Source of the DNA: Amorphophallus konjac
Lineage: Eukaryota > Streptophyta > Magnoliopsida > Alismatales > Araceae
Assembly (NCBI GenBank): GCA_022559845.1
Contig: CM040128.1
Location: 77,749,247 to 77,813,246, forward strand
Reading direction: 5' to 3'
DNA length: 64,000 bases
A program made the translations under genes and the position numbers. This document shows positions 30,911 through 42,695 of this stretch, piece after piece. The notes under the pieces are model-generated. The model was not told the DNA's origin and ran no database searches. It saw nothing but the letters and a program-made list of their open reading frames with translations. The number at the start of each line of letters is the position of its first letter. Position 1 is the stretch's first letter.

Positions 30911-33700
30911 TAAAGGCCTTACAAGACGATCATCATAAGCTGATCTCTGAGAAGGCACTCTTGGAAACAAGAATGTTAGAGTTAACTGTTAACAATGATC
31001 TTCTTACTAAAGACCTTGGGAAGCTTGCTAAATCTTAAAAGGAATTAGATCTGCTTTTATCCGTCTCAAAGAAATCTACTAACAAATAAGGACTAAGATA
31101 TCATCCTGATATTATTCATAAAGTTAGAAGCATGCGTGAGCCAGTTAAATTTGTTAAACCATTAGTTAAGCATAATGCATGCATTCATTATAGTAAATCT
31201 GAACATGCATCACATACCTGTGAGCATCGTAGGTCATCCCCTACATTTTACAGATCCACACCAAAGCAGCCACAGGGACGAAGGACCTACGCTCAGTATG
31301 AACCGAAGAAAGGTATGTGTACTGCACTAAATGACAAAGCTCTCAGGTCAGATGCTAACCCTAACTATAGAAGAAGATTTATTCCATTGCATCTGCATGC
31401 GGACTTTATGAAGAAACCTAAACGGATTAAATCTGTTTGGGTTCCTAAAACTTTTGTTTGATTTCTTTGCAGGACAGCTCGAGCACCAGGAACTCTAAAT
31501 GGTACCTAGATAGTGGGTGCTCGAGACATATGATAGGGAACCAAGCCCTATTCAAAAGAATCAAGGAAGGGAAGCATGGATGTGTCACGATAGGAATAGT
31601 TAGAAGAGAAAAATCCTAGGAATAGGGGCTATAGGAGATGAAGTCCACACACATATTGAAGAAGCACTAATGATAGAAGAGCTTAAGCATAATCTGATTA
31701 GCATAAGTCAGTTCTGTGATAATAGACTTGAAGTGGTATCCACCCAAAGTCAGTGCACGATCAAGGATACAATGTACATCTGCTTCTCTATGTGTCACAT
31801 CTGAACAAAATCAAAAGAACAAACATTTGTTCAAAAACGAGAGTAAAACCAGATGTGGGATTATGGAACCAAATACTTGGTCATGCAAGCCACTCTATCA
31901 TGCAGAAGCTGACAAAACTGTATATAGTTTAAGGATTGCCAAGGCTAGACTATTCCCACCTTGAAAAAGTGTAAAGCTTGCAAGGCAAAGGAAGCTCGAG
32001 CTTCATTCGAGAAAAAAATATATCGTAAGTACCACTATGCCCCTGGAGCTTTTATATATGGACGAATTTGGACCTATAAAAGCCTCTAAGTGAGAAAGTA
32101 TATGGGTGTGTCATCATAGATGGCTACTCCAGTTTCACGTGGACTTTCTGATCCATAAAATGAATCTCTTAACAAAGTTTAGCAGGCATGTTTAGAAGAA
32201 AAGACAAGAACCTTGGTAGAAATGGCTAGAATGATGCTAAGCGTCCAAACTCCATGAGTATTTCTGGATGAAAGCAGTAAGTACTGTATCGTCAATAGGG
32301 CCATAATCAGACCTGTATTGAAGAAGACACCCTACGAACTTTACAATAAAAAGGCCTAGGGTTGATTACTTCAGGTCACTCGGTTGCCCATGCATGATTT
32401 ATTATAACGGTAAGAAGGATCTGAGTAAGTCTGATATAAGAGCAAATGAAGGAAAATTCTTAGGATATGCCTCAAATCAGTAGGTATACAAGATGAAATA
32501 ATGAAATATATACTTATGTTACGAAGATACTTCTAACCTGGAGTCAGGAGACTCCTTGTTTAATAATGACACAGGTATCCAGAAAGAAAAGAAATCCAAC
32601 TGGCAGAACAAAAAGAAAAAGAACAACTGACAACCAAGGATCTCAAGCTAAATGGTCAAACACAATGAAAAACTACTAGAAAAATGGAGGCATGTCCGAT
32701 GGTTATTTTTTTCTCGACATATTCTACTCAGGTAAGTACTCATACCCAGATCCAACAAAATTTAATTGAGCAGTAACTTGGTCATAAAAAGAGAAGAGTT
32801 CAAAATAAACCAAAATCCAGCCATAAGTCTCGCTCTAGGCTCCCCAAGATAAGAAGAGATAGGATAGATTAGTTAGTTAAGGGTTTTAGAAGAAACAAAG
32901 AAAATTTAGTTTCTAGAGTCACAATGGAAATCCTATTGATAGGTATTAAGGGTGATCAAACTAAACTCTCTAAGGATGAAGGAACAGATAGGATAATTCT
33001 AATATGTAAAGACATATACAAACTAAAATAATAAGTTTCATGAACTTAACGCAAGTACATGTCAGTCCCTGTCAAGATCACGGGACTATAAAAGAGCAAG
33101 TCACATAACTTTATTCTTATTAGAGTAATGACTTGATGATACTATTAACCCCTTGATATGCAAAATCTTAAAAATCTTAACGAAGGATAAGTTCGAGATG
33201 AGTTGAACTCTTCTATGGAATAAAAAGACAAATAAACATTCTCAAATCAAGATACATGACTTTACAAGGTGAAAAACTAACCAAGGAACCTGCATGTTCC
33301 TTGAAAGTCATCTTGGTCCAATATTCGGGGCATTCTCTATAGAAGCATAGTATATTGTCACTGGTAGTCAACAGCTCAAGCACCTTGATCAAGCATTAAT
33401 TGTATGATCAAAGGATTTAGATCAAATGGACCTCCGTGCATAAAGCGAGCCTAACCTTGTAGATCCCAGAGCCTTACTTTAAGACACAAAATGGAGGACG
33501 TCACGTCATATTCACCAAATCTCATAAAGATATAGGCTTTACCTATGTAGGAACACTAGCATGAATATCACGAAACTTACACAAGGTGTACAAAATAATG
33601 CCTATACAGATCCATTCGAGGTAAATCCAACAAATGGTATAACTGGGTCAAACAGTCAAAAAGTAGTAAATTTGATAGGTATTGACAAAGAAAAGAAATG
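30911..33700 (+). pseudogene. pol: Degenerate SIRE-type Copia gag-pol (plus strand)
   Basis: Recognisable pieces appear in order in shifting frames. They are the end of gag with a coiled coil (KALQDDHHKLISEKALLE) and basic tail (to 31461), protease (WYLDSGCSRHMIG, about 31499-31537), then LKHNLISISQFCDN (31682-31724). The pre-integrase segment (CKACKAKEARASF, about 31970) and integrase (LELLYMDEFGP, about 32043-32075; RPVLKKTPYELYNKK, about 32308-32353) follow. Reverse transcriptase is not recognisable. Traces that may be RNase H lie near 33300-33450. Many stops and frameshifts make it an old copy. It hosts the minus-strand element ending at 30910. Confidence 0.75.
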
Positions 33701-34144
33701 AGAGTAAAAGCACCGTCACTTCACTGACAGAGAGCACTCTTGGAAAGAGGTGCACATTCAAAAGATGAGAAGGTGACATGGAAAAAGCAACGGATTTCCT
33801 CCTGGAACGCCGTGTGCATTAAATAAGAAGGCGGTGACATGGAGAAGGGCATCCCTCTTCTCTCTGGAGAAATCTTTGAAAATCCATCTTTTTAGACCAG
33901 TCCGTACTCTTGGAAAGCTTTAGAGTATACGACGGATACTTCTAGAAGAAAGGCAAATATAGACACCTTTTTAAACCCAATGGTTAAGAAGCGACACCCG
34001 TGTCATAAAAATCTTCTGAGATTCACTTTTATAGTTTAGTGTGCGTCACATTAATATGACGACATAGTAAAGACTATAGATATTCCTAGGAGATGAGCAG
34101 ATGCGAACGGAAGATTAAATTTAGAAAAATAATGGATTTAGGTC

Positions 34145-34153
34145 TATAAAAGG
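34145..34153 (+). promoter_or_regulatory. TATA box before ORF2 of the plus-strand SIRE-type element
   Basis: GGTCTATAAAAGGAG is followed by a leader rich in TCTC/CCTCC and an ATG at 34247. This is a good Pol II core promoter shape in the middle of a retroelement, between pol and ORF2. Confidence 0.45.
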
Positions 34154-34497
34154 AGAGGAAGATGCAAGGACTCCATCGTTCCAAATCTCACTCTCCTCTC
34201 TTGAATACCAATCAAGCGGTTCTCTTCTCATCCCTCCAATCTTATGAACCCAAGATCTAGCCTCCCCTCCTCCTTGTTTCTCTTGTTGACAAACTTGAGG
34301 AGGATCATTGGTGTCAAAGAAGAAAGAAAGAAGGCACTCAATGGCAGCATGGATGGGCTAGATGCAAAGTTGGTCGAAGAGTTATAAAGATATGAAGGAG
34401 AAACTCAATATCTCTCAAGCCTATGTGCAAAAGATATTGAGTATGATGAAGGCTTTAGAACAAGGTATTGCCAAGCACAGAGGAAAGGAAGCGCTTC

Positions 34498-35181
34498 TGT
34501 CATGCCCCATACTCTATACCATCGAGGTATTGTCTGCTTTGACCTACCGGCCTCACGGTTTTGCCCCTTTCTGATAGTTATCGGCTCCAGAATGGAGGAC
34601 TTCCTGGGAGGTCACCCATCCCAGTACTACTCCCCATTAAGTATGCTTAACTTCGGAGTTCTTTACAAGAACTGAGCTGATACTTCAAAAGGCACATCGG
34701 TGATATAGAGTACAACTTAGCTATATTTGAGGGTGTCACAATCTATCCCTCTAATATAGGCGACGTCCTCATCGCTGGGTACATATAGCACACAATCAAA
34801 CCTCCAGGCATGTAGGACTCTAGAGGTGGCCCCTACAGGCTCAAGAGGTGGCTCCTACTATGTAGCACTTTGTCCCATTGCGGGTTCAAGAGGTGGCTCC
34901 CACATCGTAGTACTTTACCCTACATGGTACTTAATTCCCACACTTTCAGCTGGGGTATAGCTCTGATACAATTCTGTCATGCCCCGTACTCTATACCATC
35001 GAGGTATTGTCCGCTTAGTGATCGGCTCCAAAATAAAAAACTTACCGAGAGGTCACCCATCCTAGTACTACTCCCCATTAAACACGCTTAACATCGAAGT
35101 TCTTTACAAGAACTGAGTCGATACTTCAAAAGGCACCTCAGTGATATAGAGTACAACTTAGCTATATTTGAGGGTGTTACA
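34498..35181 (-). mobile_element. Cassandra TRIM element with 5S-rRNA-like LTRs
   Basis: Two LTRs (34498-34740 and 34975-35181; TGTCATGCCCC to GGGTGTTACA) flank a 234-base interior. GCTTC is duplicated at 34493-34497 and 35182-35186. Next to the right LTR the minus strand reads GTATCAGAGC, a tRNA-Met primer site, so the element is in minus orientation. Each LTR holds the 5S gene core on the minus strand (GTTAAGCGTG, then GTACTAGGATGGGTGACCTC), the defining trait of Cassandra. No protein is encoded, as expected. The left LTR has an extra segment of about 36 bases (34530-34580). Confidence 0.93.
35047..35100 (-). promoter_or_regulatory. 5S-like Pol III internal promoter in the Cassandra right LTR
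   Basis: On the minus strand GTTAAGCGTG (box A region) is followed about 15 bases later by AGTACTAGGATGGGTGACC (box C region), close to plant 5S rRNA. The left LTR copy (34601-34660) is less exact, for example AAGCATAC for AAGCGTGC. It is not a complete 5S gene. Confidence 0.75.
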
Positions 35182-35734
35182 GCTTCAATGTGCAATGACC
35201 TCTCTGAGAGGCACATCAGGCAAGGTCACCAATGCCATCATCTGGATACTCATCTGGGGTGATGATAGATAGCACCTAGAAGTCATAAGAAAAAATTCAG
35301 AATGGCATCCTTTCAGACACAATCGGAACTGAGAGCTATGTTTGTCATACAGAAGCTCCAGAAAGGTTGTGTAGCAGGAGGTGAATGAAGGAGAAACAAG
35401 TGCATCTACGTAACAGTAGGTGTCCTATTTCTCCTCCTCGGACCCTCCTCGACAATCATTTCTTGCCTCCATTATTGAAGTTTATTGACATTCATTATGT
35501 CTTATATTCTTCTGATTATGTACAACCGACAGTTTATGAATAAAATCAGGCCCTTCAAATTTTGCTACAAATATATTTCTCTTTTCTATTATGACAAAAT
35601 GGGGGATAGCTATATTCTATTTTCCTTCTCGCATTGCAGAACCCCCCATGCCTATATGTACTATGGGTGGGCCTGAGGAGCTTTGCACTGGACACCATAA
35701 TCCACTTAGGTCTACGACTTCTTCCACCTCTTTT

Positions 35735-36052
35735 TGATTATGACAAAAGGGGGAGAAGTTATATTAAATTACGTTTTCCTTTGATTGAGGGGGAGAATGG
35801 TGAAAAAGGACATAGGGGGAGAAGGCAGAAAAGAAACGTTAATTGAGGGGGAGATTGGTGAACAATAAAAAGGGGGAGGACTAGTTGAAGAACCACAACA
35901 AGAAGGGGGAGAATGAATAGAAAATAAGATAAATCTATAAGGGAAAGAACAACTTAAAGAATTCAAAACGTCATTAATATATCAGGAAATCTCTGCAGAT
36001 TTGCCAGCTCAAGAAGCGTTGGATAACCTTCCTGAAGCCTCAAGAACAAATT
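35735..36052 (+). repeat. Cluster of polypurine tracts before the LTR
   Basis: About six AGGGGGAGA-type tracts (near 35749, 35788, 35814, 35846, 35871 and 35905) occur within 170 bases, several after TGA. None directly abuts the LTR start at 36053, which is preceded by CAAGAACAAAT. Repeated tracts in the 3' non-coding part are seen in SIRE-type elements. Confidence 0.65.
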
Positions 36053-38720
36053 TGTTAGGAATTTTAATTTATTGTTGAAAAATATCTTTTCCATACAGTT
36101 CATTATTTTGATTAATGATAAAATAAATAAATACTTATCCTAGCATTCGATGTTACAAGTTTAACCTAAATACATGCTTCGTGCAATATCTGGGATAATA
36201 ACTAAATTGCCTAGATATAAAGATTTCAATACAAAGGCAAAAAGGGCTAGGTAAAACATAATCCTTACTCCACATTTAAAAAACACATAGGAACATGTAA
36301 GGAAGAATAATGCTCCTCGAGTCAGAAAAATAAAAAAAATACATCCCTACACTTACCACCTCACTAAGTCATCATCAAGATGGAGTGTACACCACCTTAG
36401 TTGGATATTAGAAATAGATTCTAATCATCGGAATCTAAAATGATATAGGAATCCCAACCAAATGACACAAACAAGGAGCACACACAAAATAGATATGTGC
36501 ACAAAGGCCAAACGAAGGAATTTATAGACCTTAACATAAAATTGAGTGGCATCTAAAGACACTCTAAGAAAATTCTTTTAGGGCTGCACAGAATCTCTGA
36601 AATACTCAAACTATAGGTCCTATAGGACAATTATTGTCCTCAATATTTAGTAGTACACTAATATGACATACAGTGTACTCTCATATCTGTTTTTCCTTAA
36701 ACAAATAGAAGAATATTTCAAGAAAGGAAAATAATTACACTCTTTCACACAACGATAGAGTATGAAAATACCTGGAAGACTTATCATAAGGCAAGACAAA
36801 TCACTTGAAAGATACAAGGGCTTGCCTTCATCAGAAAGATTTCACCCAAGAGCTAAAATGTCAAAAGAAGAAAAATTAGTAAAAGAAATAAATCTAAATA
36901 AAGTCTAAAGAGAAGGCATGGTATCTTCTAAAATAGATATGGGTGAAATCCTCTTATCTTCTGACATGGGCAGAAGATTATAAAAATAAAAAAGGAGATT
37001 GGCAAAAGTTTAGTATGACTAAGGTACACAGTACCTTTAAAACTGCAAAGGATTTAGGCGAAAGACAAAGTTTAACTGAAGTAGGCACAACCCCTGCTTC
37101 TTCAGTATCTTAAAGAAGATAGGCAAAAGACAAATAGTCGCATAGGCAGACTTCTGCCTATCCTAGGAAAATGACAAAAGGTAAACCATTTATTTAACAA
37201 AGAGGTAGGGGGTCTATCACCTATCCTGAGAAGAAATGTTAAAAGTAAGCATGAATAAAGACATAGGTGGAACTACGCCTATCAGGTAGAAATGACAAAT
37301 TGTCTCATCTCAATCTCGATAAAATTGAGACATGTGTCCTCACATAATCGAAAGACAATCAATAATTTACAACTGTGTGAGGTGCAAACGTATAAAATAT
37401 GCTTAGACTTATAAAACATTTCAAACCTAAAGGAAGCCTTTATACGTATACACATTCCATGGGAATGGTCTCATATATAAAATTACATTGACCGACTTGA
37501 CCAGTCCATCTTTTGCATTTAATGCCTAGTATCCGTTGAGATACTCTTGCAAGAAATGTGTATAGCTTACTATTGCAGTAAATGCTTAGTAGTCATTACA
37601 GACACACGTAGCACTAAATAATACATATATATATATACACGTGTTCTTCAAGCATCCTATACATATTCAAATTTCCCTCTTTATCTCACATCGTATTCAA
37701 AAGTATGCTTGGAAATATTTATTTAATAATATGCAGGCTATACGATCTAGGGAAGATAAAGATTTCAGCATGGACACTGGCATGACACAACTCAGCTCAA
37801 AGATCTTACTCTACTCAGAAGAATAAGGAACAAAGTTCAAGGTAGAAGCTGACATGGACTCAACGGTCAGAAGATCAAGACCTAAGAGTCACAGTTAGTC
37901 TTTGAAAGATAAGTACCTAAGATCCGACTATTTGATGAATTTGTGTCTAACAAATACATCATCTTCATCCTATGAATAAGGTGAAGATTGTAGCAAGGGA
38001 GACACAAGATAGACAGAGCAAAAAACGAGATAATTGAGTACGTTCTCAAAGCGCCTTCTTGCGTTCAAGTGATCTTTGCGTCAAGCTTCCAGTGCATCCA
38101 CGACAAGAAGAGTTTCACCACGTTCAACGCTTATCCCTGAAGCTCTTCACCTTCAGGAAGCATTCAAGAGGGGATATTATGTTGTAATGATATTCTCATT
38201 CCCCTCATCTTTTGTCTTTCTACTCTACTTATTTCTTTTGCTTTGGTTTATATCATTGTCGGAAGGACCGTGGGTGTGAAGAGCACTCATTGCTCAGGGT
38301 TACTAGCACCGCGAGTGATTGGTTGTTCGGTCCGCTGATACTCATGAAATCAACTAGGTGACTAGCCCCTGGAAGACTAGCTAGTGCGAAATCACCAAAA
38401 AAACTAAATCATAGGGAAGTGGTTGTTGGTTGCTGAGACTTGACTAAAATCAGCAAGGGAGTTGGCCCTTGAGAATCAGCTGGTGTAACCTTATTTAGAA
38501 GGTTAGTGAAATACCTCGGGCGAGTTGCATGGGGACTGGACGTAGGGAAGTGGAAAGCTGACCAAACTAATATAAATCTCTTATCCCGTGTGATTTGCTT
38601 GCTTGCTTATACATTTTTTTTCTGTTGCCTACTTATTTAAGTTACAATAAAATATTTATACGCTATTATATCTCAAGACACACCTATTCACCACCTTCTA
38701 GGGTATGTCTGGTTACTAAT
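36053..38720 (+). mobile_element. 3' LTR of the plus-strand SIRE-type element
   Basis: It begins TGTTAGGAATTTT. A TATA-like run (ACATATATATATATACACG) is at 37622-37640. U5 includes CCTCGGGCGAGTTGCATGGG (about 38515), a stretch I know from SIRE-type LTRs, and the tail CCTATTCACCACCTTCTAGG near 38690. The end is taken near 38720, but a clean CA terminus is not evident. U3 carries AGGCAAAAGACAAA/GCCTATC words (37060-37290) related to the motif of the opposite element. Confidence 0.7.
37622..37640 (+). promoter_or_regulatory. LTR TATA-like run
   Basis: (AT)-alternating ACATATATATATATACACG lies between the AGGCA-motif part and the U5-like part of this LTR. It could equally be a microsatellite. 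Confidence 0.35.
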
Positions 38721-39068
38721 AACTTAAAGGTCACAGAGTTACGTACTTTTATGACGGGTTCGGTAATGACTCCGGAGGGCCATCACCATTGTCCCGAGGA
38801 CTTGGAGGGTGGACTTAGTGGATAGACTCACATGTAGCCTACTCTCGACTCTACTCGAGCACATCGACTATGCCTTCAGGTACGTGTATTTTTTTATTCC
38901 GCAGATACGTGTGTCGTCTTTAGATTCTATAGACATGTACGATATTCTGCTTCCACTGACACGATGACGATGGTGCGCGTGTCTGTCGCTTCTGCTGACA
39001 AGGTATAACCTTATAATTTGTTTGAATATGATTTTTGTAATCATCTATTGACTTGGGGGTTGTCAACA
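38721..39068 (+). mobile_element. Right end of a Copia 5' LTR
   Basis: Sequence ending GGGGGTTGTCAACA at 39068 is followed by a tRNA-Met primer-binding site, so this is the end of a 5' LTR on the plus strand. Its left boundary with the preceding SIRE-type LTR is unclear. Confidence 0.5.
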
Positions 39069-39069
39069 A

Positions 39070-39083
39070 ATAGTATCAGAGCC
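39070..39083 (+). other. Primer-binding site (tRNA-Met type)
   Basis: ATAGTATCAGAGCC follows the LTR end within a few bases and matches the Copia consensus core TATCAGAGCC. Confidence 0.7.
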
Positions 39084-40333
39084 GATGGTTCATCCCGATT
39101 CTGTGAATTTAATGTGAACGTAATATTATAGCGTGTTGGTCTGCGGTCTTGGTGTCCTCTCGTACTCCGATTAACTTGCAGATAACTGTACAGCGACATT
39201 TACCCACCGGACTCCTAGCACAAAAGTTGTGATATGGGACATCGAGAGTGACTACGACGATGACGACGGACTATGGTCTTCATTCTGGGAGAAACAACAT
39301 TGTTCCAAACACGCGGACGGCAAATCCTGTGTGAAAAACCATGACTCTACGGCACCGTATGAAGGTCCAAGAGTACTCCAAGTATCTCGGCATGGTTCCT
39401 AATGGCAATCGCTCATCAGTTGGTGCAATATCCATCACAACTGTCGTACTAGTAGCCCCAATGGACCTGCCTTGGGCTCCATTTGTGTTTTTCGCGAGAG
39501 CAATTGGGTAGGCCGTCCGACTGCTTACACCAATGTTATGATGGAAGTATATGCCGACACACTGAACATAGCGGCAGCAGCGACGATGGGACTGCATAGC
39601 AGCTACTAGTCGTCGTTACCATTTTTACGATTGCCAAGCAGTAGTAACAACAAAGCTATCTGGCGCTCCATTTGTATTTTTTGTAGGATCACCTAGATAG
39701 GCCGTCTGACTGGATGCACCGACGTTGTGACAATAACGGACACCGACATGATGGGCTCAGCGACTGCTACGGCCATTAACATACTGGACTTTGTTTTTGA
39801 CATGCCACATGAATTTGTTGCTCAAAATCTCATTGTTGTCATCTCACATGTCCCGTGTGAATTCTAATTAGAATCTACTGCATGCGTAGTGGCAACCCTA
39901 AGAAGCCATCTTCCTTAAGAAGAGCTTCAAACAGGTCCATCTCTGCCTATCAATCGCAAGAACAAGTATAAATCTTCTTGATACACAGAAAGCTTAGGAG
40001 ATGTCTGATGGACTTTTTAAAAATCTAATCAAAAACTAAATATGGTTAAATGAGATATTTTAATAGAAGACTGTGACAACACTTCTAAAACTCTCTTGCA
40101 TATTTTATTTTCATATATACTTTCTTACTTGACATTAGGAAGGTGACATCAATCAATTATGATGTAGCTTCTTGTGCAATAGAATAAGTAAGAGATTTTG
40201 GAGATATACATGTAATTATCCGTGCTAGTTGAGTTGGATGTTAGACATTCGAAGTGTGAGAATATAGACTAATAGGAGTTGAGGGACATAGCGGCTCACT
40301 TTTAAGAGTACATATGCGTGAATCTCTCATCTT
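39084..40333. other. Unassigned, presumed interior of a retroelement, with a duplicated segment
   Basis: There is no recognisable protein in any frame. A segment around 39474-39580 (GCTCCATTTGTGTTTTTCG ... TAGGCCGTCCGACTG) is repeated in altered form at 39663-39770 (GCTCCATTTGTATTTTTTG ... TAGGCCGTCTGACTG), about 190 bases later. A minus-strand ORF at 39280-39597 has no family features. Confidence 0.45.
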
Positions 40334-40336
40334 TTA

Positions 40337-40566
40337 GGCCCTGTTTGATAATCGAATGGATTAAGGTTGGAGTGGCGGATTCTTAAGTTTGCTTATATGA
40401 CCCCACGGGGTGGAATGGAAAAATCAGAATTTTCTCTTATAAAAGAGGGTTAGGATGAGTTGTTCCGGGTTTTATCAAAGTGAAATGAGAGAGAAATCGG
40501 GGGAACCAGTGCGAGACCGACGAATATGTCACTCGCGGGTGATGCATTTCGTTATCAGACAGTGCC
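40337..40566. mobile_element. Tourist-like MITE (230 bp)
   Basis: The ends are inverted: GGCCCTGTTTGATAATCGAA on the left and, reverse-complemented on the right, GGCACTGTCTGATAACGAAA. TTA flanks both sides (40334-40336 and 40567-40569). Length, TIR and TTA duplication fit PIF/Harbinger-derived Tourist MITEs. It has no coding capacity. Confidence 0.85.
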
Positions 40567-40569
40567 TTA

Positions 40570-41765
40570 ACAAGAGCAAGAGTTTGAACTAACTTTGAAT
40601 CCTTTATGTTCTTCAACCTCTGTAACTTTTATCATGTGAATACCCCATGTTCCCCAACCCCAAAGACGAGGGGAAAAGGAGGCCCTTGGAGGTGGTTGGG
40701 AACTTTAGGATTGGAGACTTGTGAGGCGTTCTTTGGCTAACACAACTCGACGCCATGAGAATGTGACAGTGTGGCGGTTCTGATCTTGTTCCACACTTGC
40801 CAGGGGGCTTTTTGCCCCTTTTTTGACATAAAAGTGGGGGTTCTAATCTCGTTACTACGTACCCGTCAACGCTTTTGCCCCTTTTGGGTGGATAAACGTA
40901 GTAGTCCTCGTGTCACGGGTAGTATCGTCCTCTTCACCCACCCAACACCTATTTCCAACGATAACTAGACAAAAGTGATGAAATGAAACGCATATTCTCA
41001 TATCAGTTATACTGCCAAAACAAGTTAAAGTATAAGCATCTTCCAAAAGTTCAAATAGAAAGCTTGGGAAGAGGGGTTCGAATATCACAATTAAATTAGG
41101 TGATTGGGATATATCATCACTTAAGCTATCAATTATAATTAATTTGGTGGACTTCAACCTCTCTCGTGAGGCATAAGTTCATGGATTTGATTCCCACCCC
41201 CACAACTAGATCTGTAAACATAATAGATACGAAACATGTAGTGCGATATCCAAATTCGCTCCAACTATAATCGAGCGAATCTTCGAATCCGACACATCCT
41301 ATTAATTAAGATATTATTTTGTCACTATACGGATTTAAATTCGACGGATACTATCTGGATTATGATATATCCGACAATTCGATTAGGTATACAAATCTAT
41401 TATATATATTAAAAACTTTAAATTTTAAAATTATAAATATAAAATAATTTAAAAATTATTATAAATATAAAGTATGGTTATCAACTAACAAATAACAACC
41501 AACTTAAAATTATAATGGAAAGAAAGATATACCTAAATGATTTTTTTTTAAAAATATCGTGAAAAAATAAGAAATATAAGGATTCATATTAGTTAGGATA
41601 ATATTCGACACGGATATATCAATAATCAAAATCGTATCTGATTAATAATTAAATTATTTGATATTTAAAAAAATTTTATATAAATATTTTTTTGATTAAA
41701 TGAATATAAATTCAAATTTGACTAAAATTTTAAAACGCATAATCAACTATCACATGCCCAAGTGA
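40570..41765. other. AT-rich intergenic DNA, possible old hAT-type MITE
   Basis: 41200-41750 is very AT-rich and contains ATCCGAC/GGATAC words like those in the hAT MITEs at 43446 and 50186, so it may be a decayed relative. No clear TIR or duplication is found. No gene is seen. Confidence 0.35.
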
Positions 41766-41769
41766 CATT

Positions 41770-41784
41770 AGACACACACACACA

Positions 41785-41839
<55 letters not shown>
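41770..41839 (+). repeat. Microsatellite (AC)n(TC)n
   Basis: A short CA run is followed by about 26 TC units. TC-rich runs are common upstream of plant genes; this one lies about 850 bases before the PP2C start. Confidence 0.95.
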
Positions 41840-41842
<3 letters not shown>

Positions 41843-42695
41843 TAGGGCAGAGTGCTCGTTCATTCTTTTTCATGTATAAGACTTACCACGAAATCCGGAT
41901 TCTTTCGACCATACACCAGTTTTGATTCCATGATCTCCTCACGATCATTGGACTATTTGACCAAAAGATCAAGATCATCAAAGCTCTTATTCAAACAAAT
42001 CAAAACGTGGACAAGGTTAATTTATTTTACTCAATCCTACCCAATTCTAATCAATGGAAACTCTTTGATAGCCAAAACAAGAATCACAGAATCCGATCTC
42101 CTCCCTGGTCTCTACCCTACCCATTGGACAGTGAGACCACAACAAAAGAAAAAGAGGGGGAGGGTTCACCGAGGATGCATGCACATCTGGCATCCATCTT
42201 TTAGAGAGGCGTTGCCAAAAAGTCAACTCCAGTTGAGAGAACTCACGGTTGGCGATCCCGCCCTGCTCATGAGTCTGCTCCCTCCCGCCCTTGCGCTTTC
42301 CAGTTGACATGCGCACCAAAAGGGTTCTCCTGCACCGGCCTTCGCCTCCAACTTTCGGTGGCAATCCCGTAAATATGACCCAAGTTAAAGTGCTTTTGTT
42401 GGAAAAATAAGTCCGCCTATATTAATGAGCCCGGCCGAGGGCTTCGGTTCCCCCCTCTTTGGCTTTTCGTTTCTTTGCCTTCCCCGCCAGCTTTCCCTGA
42501 ATCCGGCGATTCTCCCCGCAGGGGAACCAAACACGTATTGTTCCGATCAGCAGGCACGCGTTCTTTCCTTCTTCGGCGGCTCGGATCGCATTTGGGGGCG
42601 GCGAACCTTCGGAGGGGCGGCGGCGCAGGGGTTCGCATCGCCTGTGCTGGGTCTCGTTCCTCCGAATCTCCCATCTGGGGGGGAGGAAATGAGGG
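41840..42695 (+). promoter_or_regulatory. Presumed promoter and leader of the PP2C gene
   Basis: Composition rises from AT-rich to GC-rich toward the start codon. CCTATATTAATGAG at about 42415-42425 is a possible TATA box, giving a leader of roughly 240 bases. ORFs in this stretch on either strand have no family features. Confidence 0.45.

Larger units (their letters stand above)
34246..35470 (+). pseudogene. ORF2 remnant of the plus-strand SIRE-type element, split by Cassandra
   Basis: From the ATG at 34247 one frame gives a hydrophobic stretch (LPSSLFLLLTNLRRIIGV), a Lys-rich part and AKLVEEL before a stop. A neighbouring frame from 34362 continues as a coiled coil (MKALEQGIAKHRGKEALL) to 34497. 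Cassandra occupies 34498-35181. After it only short pieces remain (35187-35470). Identity rests on position between pol and the polypurine tracts, so confidence is modest. Confidence 0.45.

Noticed and set aside
34601..34660. 5S ribosomal RNA gene
   Set aside because: Only the core promoter part matches 5S, it lies in both LTRs of a Cassandra element, and the 5S ends are missing.
39280..39597. 105-codon minus-strand ORF
   Set aside because: It overlaps a duplicated non-coding segment and has no recognisable motif.
41852..42307. 151-codon ORF upstream of the PP2C exon as a separate gene
   Set aside because: There is no domain or composition signal; it overlaps the presumed promoter, and opposite-strand ORFs of similar quality exist.
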